NCBI GenBank assembly: GCA_900542935.1 | Contig: UQPN01000011.1 | Span: forward strand, 1-64,000 | Length of the DNA stretch: 64,000 nucleotides | DNA from: an uncultured Eubacteriales bacterium | GTDB lineage: Bacteria > Bacillota > Clostridia > Christensenellales > Borkfalkiaceae | Reading direction: 5' to 3' | Shown here: one piece after another, positions 1-7,331 of the stretch | Layout of the letters: each line of letters begins with the position of its first letter | Position numbering within the stretch: the first letter of the stretch is position 1 | The notes under the pieces: generated by a model | Seen by the model: only the letters and a program-made list of their open reading frames with translations | What the model was told of the DNA's origin: nothing | The model's database searches: none | Translations under genes and position numbers: made by a program

Positions 1-995
1 ACTATGCGCACGTTGACTGCCCGGGACACGCCGACTACGTTAAGAACATGATCACCGGCGCTGCTCAGATGGACGGCGCTATCCTGGTTGTTGCGGCGAC
101 CGACGGTCCTATGCCCCAGACCCGCGAGCACATTCTGCTTGCCCGTCAGGTAGGCGTTCCTTATATCGTAGTGTTCATGAACAAGACCGACCTTGTTGAT
201 GACGCGGAACTTCTTGACCTCGTTGAAATGGACGTAAGAGACCTTCTTTCTTCCTACGGCTTCCCCGGCGACGACGTTCCCGTTATCCGCGGTTCCGCTC
301 TGAAGGCTCTGGAGAAAGCTTCTTCCGACGCTTCTCCCGCAGAAATCCTTGCGGCTCCCGAATGCCAGTGCATCATCGAACTTATGAATGCGGTTGACGA
401 GTATATTCCTACTCCTCCCCGCGACGACGCGAAACCCTTCCTTCTTCCCGTGGAAGACGTATTCACGATTTCCGGTCGTGGTACCGTTGCTACCGGTCGT
501 GTAGAAAGAGGTATTGCGAAGGTTGGCGATCCTGCCGAAATCGTAGGCTTGATCGATAAGCCCGTTCCTACCGTTATTACCGGTCTGGAAATGTTCCACA
601 AGCAGCTGGACGAAGCTATGGCAGGCGATAACGTAGGCGCTCTGCTCCGCGGTATCAACAGAACCGACATCGAAAAGGGTCAGGTTGTTGCGAAGCCCGG
701 CACCGTGAAAACCGGTACGGAATTCGAAGCGCAGGTTTACGTTCTTACGAAAGACGAAGGCGGCCGTCATACCGCATTCTTCAACCATTACAGACCGCAG
801 TTCTTCATTAGAACGACGGACGTTACGGGTGCTATCGAGCTTCCCGAAGGCGTTGAAATGGTTATGCCCGGCGATAACATCAACATGAAAGTTGTTCTTA
901 TTAAGCCGGTTGCTATGGAAGAAGGTCTTCGTTTCGCTATTCGTGAAGGCGGCAGAACGGTTGGTTCCGGCGTTATCGCGAAGATCCTTAAGTAA
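1..995 (+). CDS. tuf: Elongation factor Tu, 3' part
   Basis: EF-Tu is the GTPase that carries aminoacyl-tRNA to the ribosome. The gene is cut by the window edge: reading from base 3 it opens with [16 protein letters not shown], which contains the G3 motif DCPGH. NKTD (G4) and SAL (G5) follow, then domains 2 and 3 with [13 protein letters not shown] and the C-terminal EGGRTVGSG. The stop is TAA at 993-995. The P-loop and about 75 N-terminal residues lie outside the window. Codon choice (ggt, cgt, gtt, aga) is that of a highly expressed gene. A terminator-like hairpin follows, so tuf probably ends its operon. No rpsJ follows directly. Confidence 0.98.
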   Translation, partial: YAHVDCPGHADYVKNMITGAAQMDGAILVVAATDGPMPQTREHILLARQVGVPYIVVFMNKTDLVDDAELLDLVEMDVRDLLSSYGFPGDDVPVIRGSALKALEKASSDASPAEILAAPECQCIIELMNAVDEYIPTPPRDDAKPFLLPVEDVFTISGRGTVATGRVERGIAKVGDPAEIVGLIDKPVPTVITGLEMFHKQLDEAMAGDNVGALLRGINRTDIEKGQVVAKPGTVKTGTEFEAQVYVLTKDEGGRHTAFFNHYRPQFFIRTTDVTGAIELPEGVEMVMPGDNINMKVVLIKPVAMEEGLRFAIREGGRTVGSGVIAKILK

Positions 996-1074
996 GTTTC
1001 GGCGATTGATTTTCGGTAAGGTTTTGCGGAGTGAATCCGTGAAATCGTCGAAAATAAGCGAAAAATGCGAATTT

Positions 1075-1105
1075 GCACCTCCGACGAGCAATCGGGGGTG
1101 CTTTT
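1075..1105 (+). terminator. Intrinsic terminator after tuf
   Basis: A 10-bp stem, GCACCTCCGA with TCGGGGGTGC (one G-T wobble), has a 7-nt loop and is followed by TTTT. It lies 80 nt after the tuf stop. Confidence 0.75.
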
Positions 1106-1145
1106 CGTGATTAAAATTGCCGCTGCGGCGTACGCGGAAAAGGCG

Positions 1146-1217
1146 GAACGCACGAGACGGCGTGAAACCTTGGCATAAGACGAACGCACGAGGCGGCGTG
1201 AAGCCTTGGCATAAGAC
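1146..1217 (+). repeat. Tandem duplication, 2 x 36 bp
   Basis: Two adjacent 36-bp copies (1146-1181 and 1182-1217) differ at only two positions, both a/g changes. The second copy ends immediately before the ribosome binding site GGAGAAG (1218-1224) of the next gene. I see no clear hairpin within the unit. It looks like a recent duplication in the 5' region of the 1230 gene. Confidence 0.85.
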
Positions 1218-1229
1218 GGAGAAGAAAGT

Positions 1230-1910
1230 ATGTCGGATTTTTTTAAGAAAGTTACGAAATCGGGGCTGCCCGTGGCGTTGACGGGAAAGGACGAGGGAGC
1301 GTTTTTTGCGGGATTTGTGGAAAACGCCGACGAGGAATTTTTGTTTATGCAGGCAGTTTCGCCGTCGGGGCATTTCGACGGCTGGGCGTGCGTGCGTATC
1401 GAAGAGATCGCCCGTGCGGACGTGGCAACGGAATATCTCGTTATGCTGGCGCGGGTGTTCGAATACTACGGCGAAGAATTCCGCGAACCGAAAATTTCCG
1501 CGCGCGACGTGCTTTCGTCGTTTATCGATCAGGCGATAAAAAACAAGTGGCTGTGCACCGCGGAGGTGGGCTTTGAAACGTTGGATAAGCTGACGGGCTA
1601 CTTTGTGGAAAAAGATTTCGACACGGTACAGATGAGTCTGGTGAACGCGAACGGCAAGCGCGACGGGTTTACTTCGTTCGATTTCGAAGAGATTGTATTT
1701 ATCACGGCGCAGGGCGAGCGGGAAAAATATCTTGAAACGGTGATGGAAATGCTTGCGTCCGGCACGGAATCGGTGTACGACGGCTTGCGCGGCGGCGCGG
1801 CGGGCAGAGAAAAACCGTCGAAAAAGAAAAACGGACAGGACGGCGTGCGGCAGGACGATAAACCGGACGAAAACGGGCGAGTGATTACTTTTCCGAAAAA
1901 AGACAAATAA
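1230..1910 (+). CDS. Hypothetical protein with two copies of a small beta-rich domain
   Basis: I do not recognise the family. The 226-residue protein has no signal peptide or membrane segment. Residues about 24-81 and 121-176 resemble each other: both contain a V-(S/N)-x-(S/N)-G-x-x-DG core, then an EEI strand, then a helix (TEYLVMLARVFE in the first, EKYLETVMEML in the second). This pattern suggests a duplicated small beta-barrel plus helix, possibly Sm-like, but that is inference. The C-terminus (from about 188) is a Lys/Asp-rich low-complexity tail. The ATG is preceded by GGAGAAG at 6 nt. The gene stands alone between two terminators, downstream of a 36-bp tandem duplication. Confidence 0.8.
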   Translation: MSDFFKKVTKSGLPVALTGKDEGAFFAGFVENADEEFLFMQAVSPSGHFDGWACVRIEEIARADVATEYLVMLARVFEYYGEEFREPKISARDVLSSFIDQAIKNKWLCTAEVGFETLDKLTGYFVEKDFDTVQMSLVNANGKRDGFTSFDFEEIVFITAQGEREKYLETVMEMLASGTESVYDGLRGGAAGREKPSKKKNGQDGVRQDDKPDENGRVITFPKKDK

Positions 1911-1992
1911 AACCGGAAATCGGAGTCGACGGTAGGCGGTGCGAACCGAAGCGGTACTTAACGCGAAAGAAAAGCGGCAACAGAAACAATTG

Positions 1993-2030
1993 CGCAAAAA
2001 GGGAGGCAAGATTTGCACTCCCTTTTTGCG
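1993..2030. terminator. Bidirectional-type terminator hairpin
   Basis: A perfect 13-bp stem, CGCAAAAAGGGAG with CTCCCTTTTTGCG, has a 12-nt loop. The T-rich 3' arm supplies the U tract for the upstream gene, and the A-rich 5' arm would serve transcripts from the other side. Confidence 0.8.
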
Positions 2031-2060
2031 TTATCCGAAAACTCTGAACGTAAAAAACGC

Positions 2061-2089
2061 TTGCAAAGCGGCGGAAATTATAGTATAAT
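2061..2089 (+). promoter_or_regulatory. Sigma-A promoter for the DUF1003 gene
   Basis: TTGCAA (2061-2066), a 17-nt spacer and TATAAT (2084-2089). Its position rules out a start upstream of base 2095 and supports the ATG at 2137. Confidence 0.75.
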
Positions 2090-2136
2090 TGCAATATAAA
2101 ACGGTGTTAAACCGAAAAAAAGAAGGGATTTGTGGC

Positions 2137-2733
2137 ATGAATACGCAAAAGAACAGAGCCGAAATTATTAAAGAACTATTGCATATTACCGATAAAGAAC
2201 TGACGGACGAGGAGTTGCTGAAAGAAATATTGAGCACGGATATTTCCGAAAATTCGGAAAAAGGCGGGAAGGAAGAAAAAATAACGTTCGGGCAGAAAGC
2301 GGCGGACGCCGTGGCGAGGTTTGCGGGCAGTTGGGCGTTTATTTTCAGTTTTATCGCGGTGATGGTGATCTGGATGGTGATGAATGTTCTTCTTGCGGCA
2401 AAGGCATTCGACGCATATCCGTTTATTCTTTTGAATCTGGTTCTGTCTTGTATCGCCGCGGTACAGGCGCCCTTGATTATGATGAGCCAGAACCGTCAGG
2501 AGGTGAAGGACAGAAAGCGCGCCGAAAACGATTATCGCGTAAATTTAAAAAGCGAATTTGTAATAGACGCACTGTATAAAAAATTGGAAAGCGTATCGGA
2601 AATGCAGAAAAAAATTTTTAAAAAGTTGGAGGTGCTTTCCGGCGGAGAAACAATAAACGCGGCGGACGAATCGCTTTCCTATAAAGTGAAAAACGAAATA
2701 AATGAAAACAAAGATAAATCAAACCGCCCGTAA
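2137..2733 (+). CDS. DUF1003 family membrane protein
   Basis: A 198-residue inner-membrane protein of the DUF1003 family; its biochemical role is unknown. An acidic helical N-terminus (1-50) precedes two membrane segments (about 65-87 and 95-117). The second carries the family hallmark YPFILLNLVLSCIAAVQAP followed by MMSQNRQ and a conserved D-R-x-x-x-x-x-D stretch. The C-terminal 60 residues are charged and helical and probably cytoplasmic. The start at 2137 is chosen because an in-frame upstream TTG falls on the promoter -10 box and AGAAGGG lies 9 nt before the ATG. The gene has its own promoter and is monocistronic as far as I can see. Confidence 0.85.
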   Translation: MNTQKNRAEIIKELLHITDKELTDEELLKEILSTDISENSEKGGKEEKITFGQKAADAVARFAGSWAFIFSFIAVMVIWMVMNVLLAAKAFDAYPFILLNLVLSCIAAVQAPLIMMSQNRQEVKDRKRAENDYRVNLKSEFVIDALYKKLESVSEMQKKIFKKLEVLSGGETINAADESLSYKVKNEINENKDKSNRP

Positions 2734-2896
2734 CAGAGCCGACGGAAACTGTAACCTTTAACTTCCGCTTATCCGCATTTGCGGTGATTATCTTTTTCAG
2801 TTCGGAAAAGGGCAGCGATACTTTTACAGGCGCCCGCAAATTTTTTTATGCGAAGTTTAACACTGAAAAAATTTGAACAAAAACGCCGTAAATGAT

Positions 2897-2925
2897 TTGA
2901 TTTTTCCTTTTTATTATGATACAAT
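2897..2925 (+). promoter_or_regulatory. Sigma-A promoter for the 2971 gene
   Basis: TTGATT (2897-2902), 17 nt, TACAAT (2920-2925). The transcript would begin about 35 nt before the ATG, and GGAGGG lies just upstream of that ATG. Confidence 0.75.
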
Positions 2926-2970
2926 AGATTTGTAACGCAAGTTACATATTATCATTTTCGGAGGGCTGTT

Positions 2971-3504
2971 ATGGCTAAAAAAAGAAAAAAATCTACTTTG
3001 GGGCTGGTTTTTTCCGCCGGCGCGGTGCTTTTCGCGATTGCTGCGGTGTGCATGATGTTTTTGAATGCGGTTGAGCTGGTTTCCGGCGAAAACGTGTTGG
3101 CTCAGTATACGGGCGTGCAGGTGGCATTCGGATATTCGGAAACGTATCCGATTATCGGCGAAGTGAAGTTTCTTAACTTCTCGATCATGAATCTGCTGCC
3201 TTATATTCTTGCGCTTGCGGGCGCTGTGGTTGCGTTGCTTGCCGCGCTTAGCAAGAAATCGTTCCTGCTGAACATCATCGCCGTGGCGTGCTTCGCGGCG
3301 GCGGCTGTGTTCTTCTTCACCGCGGCTTCGTACGTTTCCGTGGCGGGTTCCGAAGGTTCCGGCACCTTGAACGTTCTGGTGAAAAACATCGTAGACGCGT
3401 TGAAAGACGGCGACAATCTGAAAATCGCGATCGGTTCGCTTCTCGGCGGCGTGTTCTCGATTGTTGCGGCGGCTTGCTCGGCACTGAAAATTTTCGTAAA
3501 ATAA
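2971..3504 (+). CDS. Hypothetical four-helix membrane protein
   Basis: I do not recognise the family. The 177-residue protein starts with a basic patch (AKKRKKS) and has four hydrophobic segments at about 10-33, 73-93, 97-119 and 150-173. A polar extracellular loop (about 34-70, with several Tyr) separates the first two. No catalytic motif is visible. The start has a good ribosome binding site (GGAGGG) and its own promoter, and a strong terminator follows, so it is a single-gene unit. Function unknown. Confidence 0.75.
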   Translation: MAKKRKKSTLGLVFSAGAVLFAIAAVCMMFLNAVELVSGENVLAQYTGVQVAFGYSETYPIIGEVKFLNFSIMNLLPYILALAGAVVALLAALSKKSFLLNIIAVACFAAAAVFFFTAASYVSVAGSEGSGTLNVLVKNIVDALKDGDNLKIAIGSLLGGVFSIVAAACSALKIFVK

Positions 3505-3523
3505 GTTTTTCATAACCCGAGAA

Positions 3524-3565
3524 AATCCCGACTTTGCTAAAAAGGGCAAGGTCGGGATTTTTTTT
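3524..3565. terminator. Shared terminator of convergent genes
   Basis: A 9-bp stem, AATCCCGAC with GTCGGGATT, is followed by an eight-T run. It ends the 2971 gene and overlaps the stop codon of the minus-strand gene that begins at 4646. Confidence 0.85.
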
Positions 3566-4646
3566 ACTGTTTGTTTGTATCGTTCGGCGCGGCGGGGGCA
3601 GCGGTTTCTTCGTTTGCGTTTGTTTCACCGAAAGGTTGCGCCGTTGGTTGCGGTTGCGTTGCGGCAGGCATTTGCGCATACGGCGCGTAACCGACGGGCG
3701 CTGATGTTTGTGCCGGATAGTAAGCCTGCCTGTTTTGCGCGCCTTGCGGATAGCTTTGCGGCAACGATTGCCCGCTTGGTATTTGCTGTCCGTTCATCGG
3801 CGTTTGCGGCGGGTACGGCATCTGCGATTGCAGAGGAGGTTGCGGCTGTTGCGAAGCGTATCCGGCAGGGGTGTTCATATCGAAAGGAGAATGTTGCAAC
3901 GCGGCTTCCATGGTCCGGCGATCTTCATAGTCCGCTGTTAAAAGCGCGGTTTTTAATTTTTTCTTTTGCTTATTCGTATAAATACTAATGCCGTAGGCGA
4001 TCAGGGCAAGAAAAATCGAAAAATATCCGACGGCGGAAATACCTGAAACGTGAGATATAAAAGAAAAATTTAAGCCAAACCAACGTATAAAAATCATGTC
4101 CACAACGATCAGTATCGCTAAACTCGCCACATTAAATTGCTCGTAGGTATTCTTCTTTTTCTTTTTATCCGTACCCGCTTTAATATCGTTGAAAAATAAC
4201 AGCGTTGCGGTGCTGATTTCGTTGGAAACAAGTCTTTTGCTGTGTTTTACTGCGTTAATTGCGGAGCGGCAGAGAAGTCCTACGCCAAACATTACGGGTA
4301 TGAGAAAATAAATCATAAACAGGATTTCCAATCCGGCATAGCCGCTTCTGAAAGCGGAAATCATCAGTTTGAGTTCTTCCACGATCGAAAACGAAAAGAT
4401 AATTGTTTCCGGATCGTTGCCTTGCAAAAGTTCGGCACGCAGCGCCGCCCGAGCTTTATCGAAGAAGATCTTCTGCACGGCATTTTCGGATTCGGCATTT
4501 AAAATATCCGGGCTGTATCCAATACTTGCCGTGAAACACGGCAGCACAAACAGAAAAAGAACGCAGAAAAATGTGACGGCGTTCAGGACGAGTTCCGCAA
4601 TCGTGAGCTTTTTCATTTCGCCGTAGTATTTCTTTAAGTCAAGCAT
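3564..4646 (-). CDS. Membrane protein with Pro/Gln-rich tail
   Basis: A 360-residue protein of unknown function. Four hydrophobic segments are visible (about 17-40, 103-128, 170-190 and 205-223), with a Lys-rich stretch (KKKKK) between the second and third. From about residue 250 to the end it is a low-complexity Pro/Gln/Tyr-rich tail (repeats such as YPPQ, YPQG and AYYPAQ), probably cytoplasmic and disordered. AAGGAGG precedes the ATG. Its near-consensus promoter carries a perfect palindrome over the -35 box, next to a divergently transcribed XRE regulator, so repression by that neighbour is the likely control. Confidence 0.8.
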   Translation of the reverse strand: MLDLKKYYGEMKKLTIAELVLNAVTFFCVLFLFVLPCFTASIGYSPDILNAESENAVQKIFFDKARAALRAELLQGNDPETIIFSFSIVEELKLMISAFRSGYAGLEILFMIYFLIPVMFGVGLLCRSAINAVKHSKRLVSNEISTATLLFFNDIKAGTDKKKKKNTYEQFNVASLAILIVVDMIFIRWFGLNFSFISHVSGISAVGYFSIFLALIAYGISIYTNKQKKKLKTALLTADYEDRRTMEAALQHSPFDMNTPAGYASQQPQPPLQSQMPYPPQTPMNGQQIPSGQSLPQSYPQGAQNRQAYYPAQTSAPVGYAPYAQMPAATQPQPTAQPFGETNANEETAAPAAPNDTNKQ

Positions 4647-4691
4647 TTTCAGTTCCTCCTTTATTATAGCAAAATATCGCCAACTGTAATT

Positions 4692-4720
4692 ATTATATCA
4701 TTACTAAATGTGGTTGTCAA
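4692..4720 (-). promoter_or_regulatory. Consensus promoter of the 4646 membrane protein gene
   Basis: On the minus strand TTGACA (4720-4715), 17-nt spacer, TATAAT (4697-4692): a perfect match to the sigma-A consensus, so it probably needs repression. Confidence 0.85.
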
Positions 4721-4724
4721 CCAC
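4710..4724. promoter_or_regulatory. Candidate operator palindrome
   Basis: GTGGTTGTCAACCAC is a perfect palindrome with 7-bp arms around a single central base. It covers the -35 box of the minus-strand promoter and lies 37 nt upstream of the promoter of the XRE regulator gene. A dimeric helix-turn-helix repressor bound here would block the membrane protein promoter. Binding by the neighbouring XRE protein is inference. Confidence 0.65.
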
Positions 4725-4760
4725 TTTTCGTGATATTTCTTTGATTTTAAATATTTGTAT

Positions 4761-4788
4761 TTGAGATTTTTTTGCGCAAATATATTAT
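4761..4788 (+). promoter_or_regulatory. Promoter of the XRE regulator gene
   Basis: TTGAGA (4761-4766), 16 nt, TATTAT (4783-4788). Weaker than the divergent promoter. It supports the ATG at 4856 over the in-frame start at 4772. Confidence 0.55.
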
Positions 4789-4855
4789 AGAAGAAAAAGC
4801 ATTTGCCGAAAATGCCTTGCAAGGGGATTTCGGACGAAGGCAAAGGCGGAACAAA

Positions 4856-5227
4856 ATGAGTTTTTCCGAAAATCTGAAAAAATTGCGCAAATCTTACGAA
4901 ATATCGCAGAAGTCATTTGCGCGGGAATTGAACGTTTCTCAATCGACGGTGGCTTCGTGGGAAACGGGCGCGCGCGAGCCGTCGATCGAAACGCTTTTAA
5001 GCTTATCGGCGTTTTTCAACGTTTCTGTTGATTATCTTTTAAGCGGCAGGCTTCGCGAGAACGTCTCGGACAATGAAAAAAACGCGTATGGCGCGAAAAA
5101 GAAAAACACTGCAGGCGGGGCGAAACGGGTGCTGGAAATATATAAAAAGCTTTCTGAAACGGATAAAAACCGTCTGGAAAGCTTTGCCGAACAACTTGAA
5201 AAACTTGAAGCGGCGGAAATATTATAA
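4856..5227 (+). CDS. XRE-family transcriptional regulator
   Basis: A 123-residue DNA-binding protein. Residues 5-62 form a Cro/CI-type helix-turn-helix (LKKLRKSYEISQKSFARELNV, then SQSTVASWETGAREPSIETL), followed by FFNVSVDYLLSGR, typical of SinR/XRE proteins. The C-terminal half (about 90-123) is helical (YKKLSETDKNRLESFAEQLEKL) and could mediate dimerisation. It is transcribed divergently from the 4646 membrane protein, whose promoter carries a palindrome over the -35 box, which makes that gene its probable target. The start at 4856 fits both the domain and the promoter. Its last six bases overlap the end of the convergent MATE remnant. Confidence 0.88.
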   Translation: MSFSENLKKLRKSYEISQKSFARELNVSQSTVASWETGAREPSIETLLSLSAFFNVSVDYLLSGRLRENVSDNEKNAYGAKKKNTAGGAKRVLEIYKKLSETDKNRLESFAEQLEKLEAAEIL

Positions 5228-5665
5228 ATCGGGCGCATGATTTTGCGCGTCGTTCGAAAGCGTTTGCGTGGCTTTTGTTTGTTTGCGCAGGCGGCGCAGC
5301 AGAAACGCGCACGATACGGCGGCGGCGACGACTTCGGAAATCGGGAACGCCCGCCATATCGTTGCGGCGGCGTTTTTGCGTAGCGTAAACAGATACGCGA
5401 GCGGCAGCGTGGGAAAAATCAGCCTCAAAACGGAAATAATCAACGGCGTGCAGATTTCGCCGAAGCCTTGCAGCACGCCCCGGATCGCTACGCTCACCCC
5501 CATAAACAAATAGCCGAGCGTGGCGATATGCAGCGCGGTCTGCGTAGAAGAAATTACGTCCGACTTCGATACGACGGAAGATTCGTCGAGCATCGAAACG
5601 AGAAGCGCGGGGATCTTTTGCATGCCCATGCGGTTTTGCGGCTGTTGTTGCGGTGTTTGTTGCAT
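5222..5665 (-). pseudogene. MATE efflux pump remnant with internal deletion
   Basis: The 147-residue reading frame starts with a MATE-like N-terminus (MGMQKIPALLVSM) and jumps in frame to the last part of a MATE protein (about residue 40 on: LGYLFMGVSVAIRGVLQGFGE, then LRLIFPTLPLAYLF and a charged tail). MATE pumps are about 450 residues with 12 membrane helices, so roughly 300 residues from the middle are missing. What remains has two or three helices and cannot form the known fold. GGAGGT precedes the ATG, and a promoter and a hairpin leader are still in place, so the deletion is probably recent. A small functional protein is possible but less likely. Confidence 0.8.
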
Positions 5666-5686
5666 TGAGTTTTTGTATACCTCCGA

Positions 5687-5734
5687 AAAAACAAAAAATT
5701 CGGCGTAAGTCCCGGAAAAGTTGGACTTACGCCG
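5687..5734 (-). terminator. Leader hairpin (candidate attenuator) of the MATE remnant
   Basis: A perfect 12-bp stem (CGGCGTAAGTCC / GGACTTACGCCG, 5701-5712 and 5723-5734) is followed on the minus strand by a T-rich run (5687-5700). It sits between the promoter and the GGAGGT ribosome binding site, where a terminator would reduce expression unless relieved. A short GTG-initiated frame overlaps it. Whether it responds to a drug or metabolite is unknown. Confidence 0.6.
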
Positions 5735-5756
5735 ATTAAGCTACTCACTTGCAGAT

Positions 5757-5784
5757 ATTTTAGTACGTTTTTTTCTTTTTGCAA
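5757..5784 (-). promoter_or_regulatory. Probable promoter of the MATE remnant
   Basis: Minus strand TTGCAA (5784-5779), 16 nt, TAAAAT (5762-5757). The transcript would start close to the hairpin leader. Confidence 0.5.
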
Positions 5785-5835
5785 ACGTTTTTCGGTAAAA
5801 TTACGGCAAAAAACAATAAAAATTGTAGCCGCGCA

Positions 5836-5864
5836 TTGACAATCACGGCAAAAAATGATATACT
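5836..5864 (+). promoter_or_regulatory. Sigma-A promoter of the symporter-hydrolase operon
   Basis: TTGACA (5836-5841), 17 nt, TATACT (5859-5864), about 70 nt before the ATG at 5937. Confidence 0.8.
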
Positions 5865-5936
5865 GAAAAGCGAAAACGGCGCCGTTTTGCAAGTAATCCG
5901 CGCAAAACGCGCAAACTTATTTCCGCGGGGTGAAAA

Positions 5937-7331
5937 ATGAAAAAAATCACGAACAAAATCTTGTGGATTTTTGCCGTGGGGCAGTTCGGCTGGAGCTTGC
6001 TTTCCGGCATCATCAGTAGCTGGATGGTGTATTATTATACGGGCGAAAACGCCGTGTTTTCCTCGTATATCACTACAAATCCGCTGTTTCTCGGCTTAAC
6101 GCTGTTCGGCATCATCACGGCGGTGGGGCGCGTGTTCGACGCCGTTACCGATCCGTTGATCGCGGGATGGTCGGACGCAAGCAATTTCAAAGGCGGCAGG
6201 CGCATCCCGTTCATGAAAGCCGTCGCGGTGCCGTTCGCGGCGATCACGGTGGGGGTATTTGCGCTGCCGCAGACTTCGAACACGGCGCTGAACGACGTGA
6301 TTTTGTTCATCACGTTGATTTTGTTCTATCTGTTCATGACGGTGTACTGCACGCCGTATAACGCGCTCATCGCGGAGCTGGGAAATACGCAGAAAAACAG
6401 AATCAACGTTTCCACGTATATTTCTTTCACCTATATCGCGGGCTTTTCGGTGGCGTATCTGCTGCCGAATCTGGCGGGGATGTTCACTTCGATGAGCGAG
6501 GCGAACGCGGTACGGCTGGCGATAGCGATTCTTGCGGCGATTGCGGCTATCGCGATGCTGGTGCCCTCGTTCTGCATCAAAGAACGCGAATACATCGCGT
6601 CGGTGCCCGTAAAAACAAAGGCGTTTTCCTCGCTGTTCAAGTCGTTTAAAAACAGACAGTTCCGCAGATTCGTGTATTCGGACATCATCTATTTCTTTGC
6701 GGTAACGTTGTTTCAGACGGGGCTGGCGTTTTACATCACGCGGCTGATGCACGCGGACGAGGGAAATTCGTTTGTGCTTACGGTGATGATGACGGTAGTC
6801 AGCCTTTGTCTGTATCCTGCGGTGAACAAACTGGCGCCGAAATTCGGCAAAAAGAAAATCGTCGTGGCGGGATTTTTCGCGTATGCCGCGGTGTTTCTTA
6901 TAACGGTGTTCTGCGGCGAAGGCATGGGTTGGGGATACCTGATCGCCGTAATGGCGGGCGTGCCCATGGCGATTTTAGGCATCTTGCCGCAGGCGGTGGT
7001 GGCGGATATCGCCGAAGCGGACGCCGCGGAAACAGGCGAACAGCGCAACGGCATGTTCTTTGCGGCGCGTACGTTTGCCATGAAGATGGGGCAGGCAATC
7101 GCGTTGCTGGCGTTTACATCCATCACCGTTTCGCAGACGGAGCTTTCCTATCGTATCACGGCGATTGTGGCAACGGTGTGTTGCCTGATCGGCGCCGTGC
7201 TGTTCCTCTTTTATAACGAAAAGCAGGTAATGGATACCATCGTCGCGGCGAATAAAAATAAGGAGAGCGCGGAATCGGAAACCGCGGAAGAAAATGCGGC
7301 GCAATCGTCGGCGGAGGATAGCGGAGAATGA
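5937..7331 (+). CDS. GPH-family (MFS_2) sugar or drug symporter
   Basis: A 464-residue, twelve-helix inner-membrane transporter of the glycoside-pentoside-hexuronide:cation symporter type. The signature is DAVTDPLIAGWSD followed by GGRRIPFM after the second helix. A matching C-terminal-half region (VVADIAEADAAETGEQRNG, about 359-377) precedes FAARTFAMKMGQA, typical of MelB-like proteins. GPH members import sugars or glycosides with a cation; the substrate cannot be read from sequence. The last 30 residues are an acidic tail. The gene overlaps the following hydrolase by ATGA, so the two are translationally coupled and the substrate may be something that hydrolase cleaves (inference). Confidence 0.85.
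   Translation: MKKITNKILWIFAVGQFGWSLLSGIISSWMVYYYTGENAVFSSYITTNPLFLGLTLFGIITAVGRVFDAVTDPLIAGWSDASNFKGGRRIPFMKAVAVPFAAITVGVFALPQTSNTALNDVILFITLILFYLFMTVYCTPYNALIAELGNTQKNRINVSTYISFTYIAGFSVAYLLPNLAGMFTSMSEANAVRLAIAILAAIAAIAMLVPSFCIKEREYIASVPVKTKAFSSLFKSFKNRQFRRFVYSDIIYFFAVTLFQTGLAFYITRLMHADEGNSFVLTVMMTVVSLCLYPAVNKLAPKFGKKKIVVAGFFAYAAVFLITVFCGEGMGWGYLIAVMAGVPMAILGILPQAVVADIAEADAAETGEQRNGMFFAARTFAMKMGQAIALLAFTSITVSQTELSYRITAIVATVCCLIGAVLFLFYNEKQVMDTIVAANKNKESAESETAEENAAQSSAEDSGE

Noticed and set aside
5554..5892. 112-residue minus-strand frame overlapping the MATE leader
   Set aside because: It runs through the promoter and hairpin and out of frame into the MATE remnant. At most a short GTG-started part of it could serve as a leader peptide.
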